Shown here one piece after another: positions 63,853-64,000 of a stretch of DNA of 64,000 nt. Position numbers and translations under genes: made by a program. The notes under the pieces were generated by a model. The model made no database searches and was not told the DNA's origin. It saw only the letters and a program-made list of their open reading frames with translations. Position 1 is the stretch's first letter. Every line of letters starts with the position of its first letter. The DNA is from Rhodanobacter sp. C05 (GTDB lineage Bacteria > Pseudomonadota > Gammaproteobacteria > Xanthomonadales > Rhodanobacteraceae), in NCBI RefSeq assembly GCF_002001165.1, contig NZ_MUNQ01000005.1:310001-374000 (forward strand). Reading direction: 5' to 3'.

Positions 63853-64000
63853 ATGCGTCATCCGACCCACTACGACGTCATCGTGATCGGCGGCGGCCAC
63901 GCCGGCACCGAGGCTGCGCTGGCATCCGCACGTACCGGCGCGCGCACCCTGCTGCTCAGCCACAACATCGAGACGATCGGTCAGATGAGCTGCAACCCGG
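63853..64000 (+). CDS. mnmG: tRNA uridine-5-carboxymethylaminomethyl modification enzyme MnmG (N-terminus)
   Basis: 49 codons before the window ends, from ATG 63853. The sequence [20 protein letters not shown] contains the FAD-binding GGGHAG motif diagnostic of MnmG/GidA, followed by [18 protein letters not shown], the conserved second segment. With MnmE it modifies the wobble uridine of several tRNAs. The terminators at 63560-63668 insulate it from upstream transcription. Confidence 0.95.
   Translation, partial: MRHPTHYDVIVIGGGHAGTEAALASARTGARTLLLSHNIETIGQMSCNP

Overview
The window is a high-GC chromosome segment from a gammaproteobacterium. Codon use, REP-type palindromes of the sort scattered through Xanthomonadales genomes, a CRP/Clp-type operator, and the pairing of comF with a bioB-bioF-trhO-bioH-bioC cluster point to the Xanthomonadales, most likely the Rhodanobacteraceae (Rhodanobacter/Dyella-like). 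That placement is inferred from gene content, because no rRNA or tRNA is present. Both ends cut genes: an SPFH-domain protein on the left and mnmG on the right.

Layout. 1-3.2 kb (minus strand): SPFH protein fragment, a small hypothetical gene and an LtaS-like phosphoglycerol transferase. 3.4-7.2 kb: a lipoprotein nucleotidase, an AraC regulator, a VOC protein and an SRPBCC protein. 7.4-13.1 kb: a GMC oxidoreductase and a very large M48 metallopeptidase. 13.3-17.9 kb: a minus-strand oxidoreductase cluster (aldo/keto reductase, CMD protein, cupin, zinc alcohol dehydrogenase) facing a LysR regulator, followed by the remnant of a pirin gene. 18.2-21 kb: a secreted creatininase-family protein, a beta-propeller protein and a methyltransferase.

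21.0-40 kb is an amino-acid biosynthesis block. It starts with a threonine-rich leader peptide, a stand-alone homoserine dehydrogenase, thrB and thrC. After one membrane protein comes a second attenuator: a leader peptide rich in Leu, Val and Ile with a textbook terminator. It sits in front of leuA-ilvE-leuC-leuD-leuB-ilvD-ilvC-(VOC)-ilvB-ilvM-ilvA, a nearly continuous superoperon that makes all three branched-chain amino acids. Short frames that overlap both neighbours bridge the spacers around leuD, each of which holds a repeat element.

40-51 kb: ubiA, comF, a frameshifted small membrane protein gene, and the biotin cluster bioB-bioF-trhO-bioH-bioC with an antisense zinc-ribbon gene inside it. 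Then come a lipoprotein, tag, an EamA transporter and a sterol-desaturase-family enzyme.

51-58 kb is the accessory island. A RAYT (REP-associated tyrosine transposase) is flanked by its repeats and converges on a three-gene minus-strand operon joined by ATGA overlaps. The operon encodes a 1614-residue exported RHS/YD-repeat protein with Fn3-like domains; a separate exported protein carrying the RHS core and a C-terminal domain resembling phage P5-type peptidoglycan hydrolases; and a small exported protein that fits a periplasmic immunity factor. This split RHS toxin-immunity locus is the best candidate for an undescribed system here.

58-64 kb: a serine/threonine dehydratase, an aldose-epimerase-family protein, pepN, a small conserved-looking gene under a perfect CRP/Clp-type palindrome, a possible structured RNA ending in strong terminators, and the start of mnmG.
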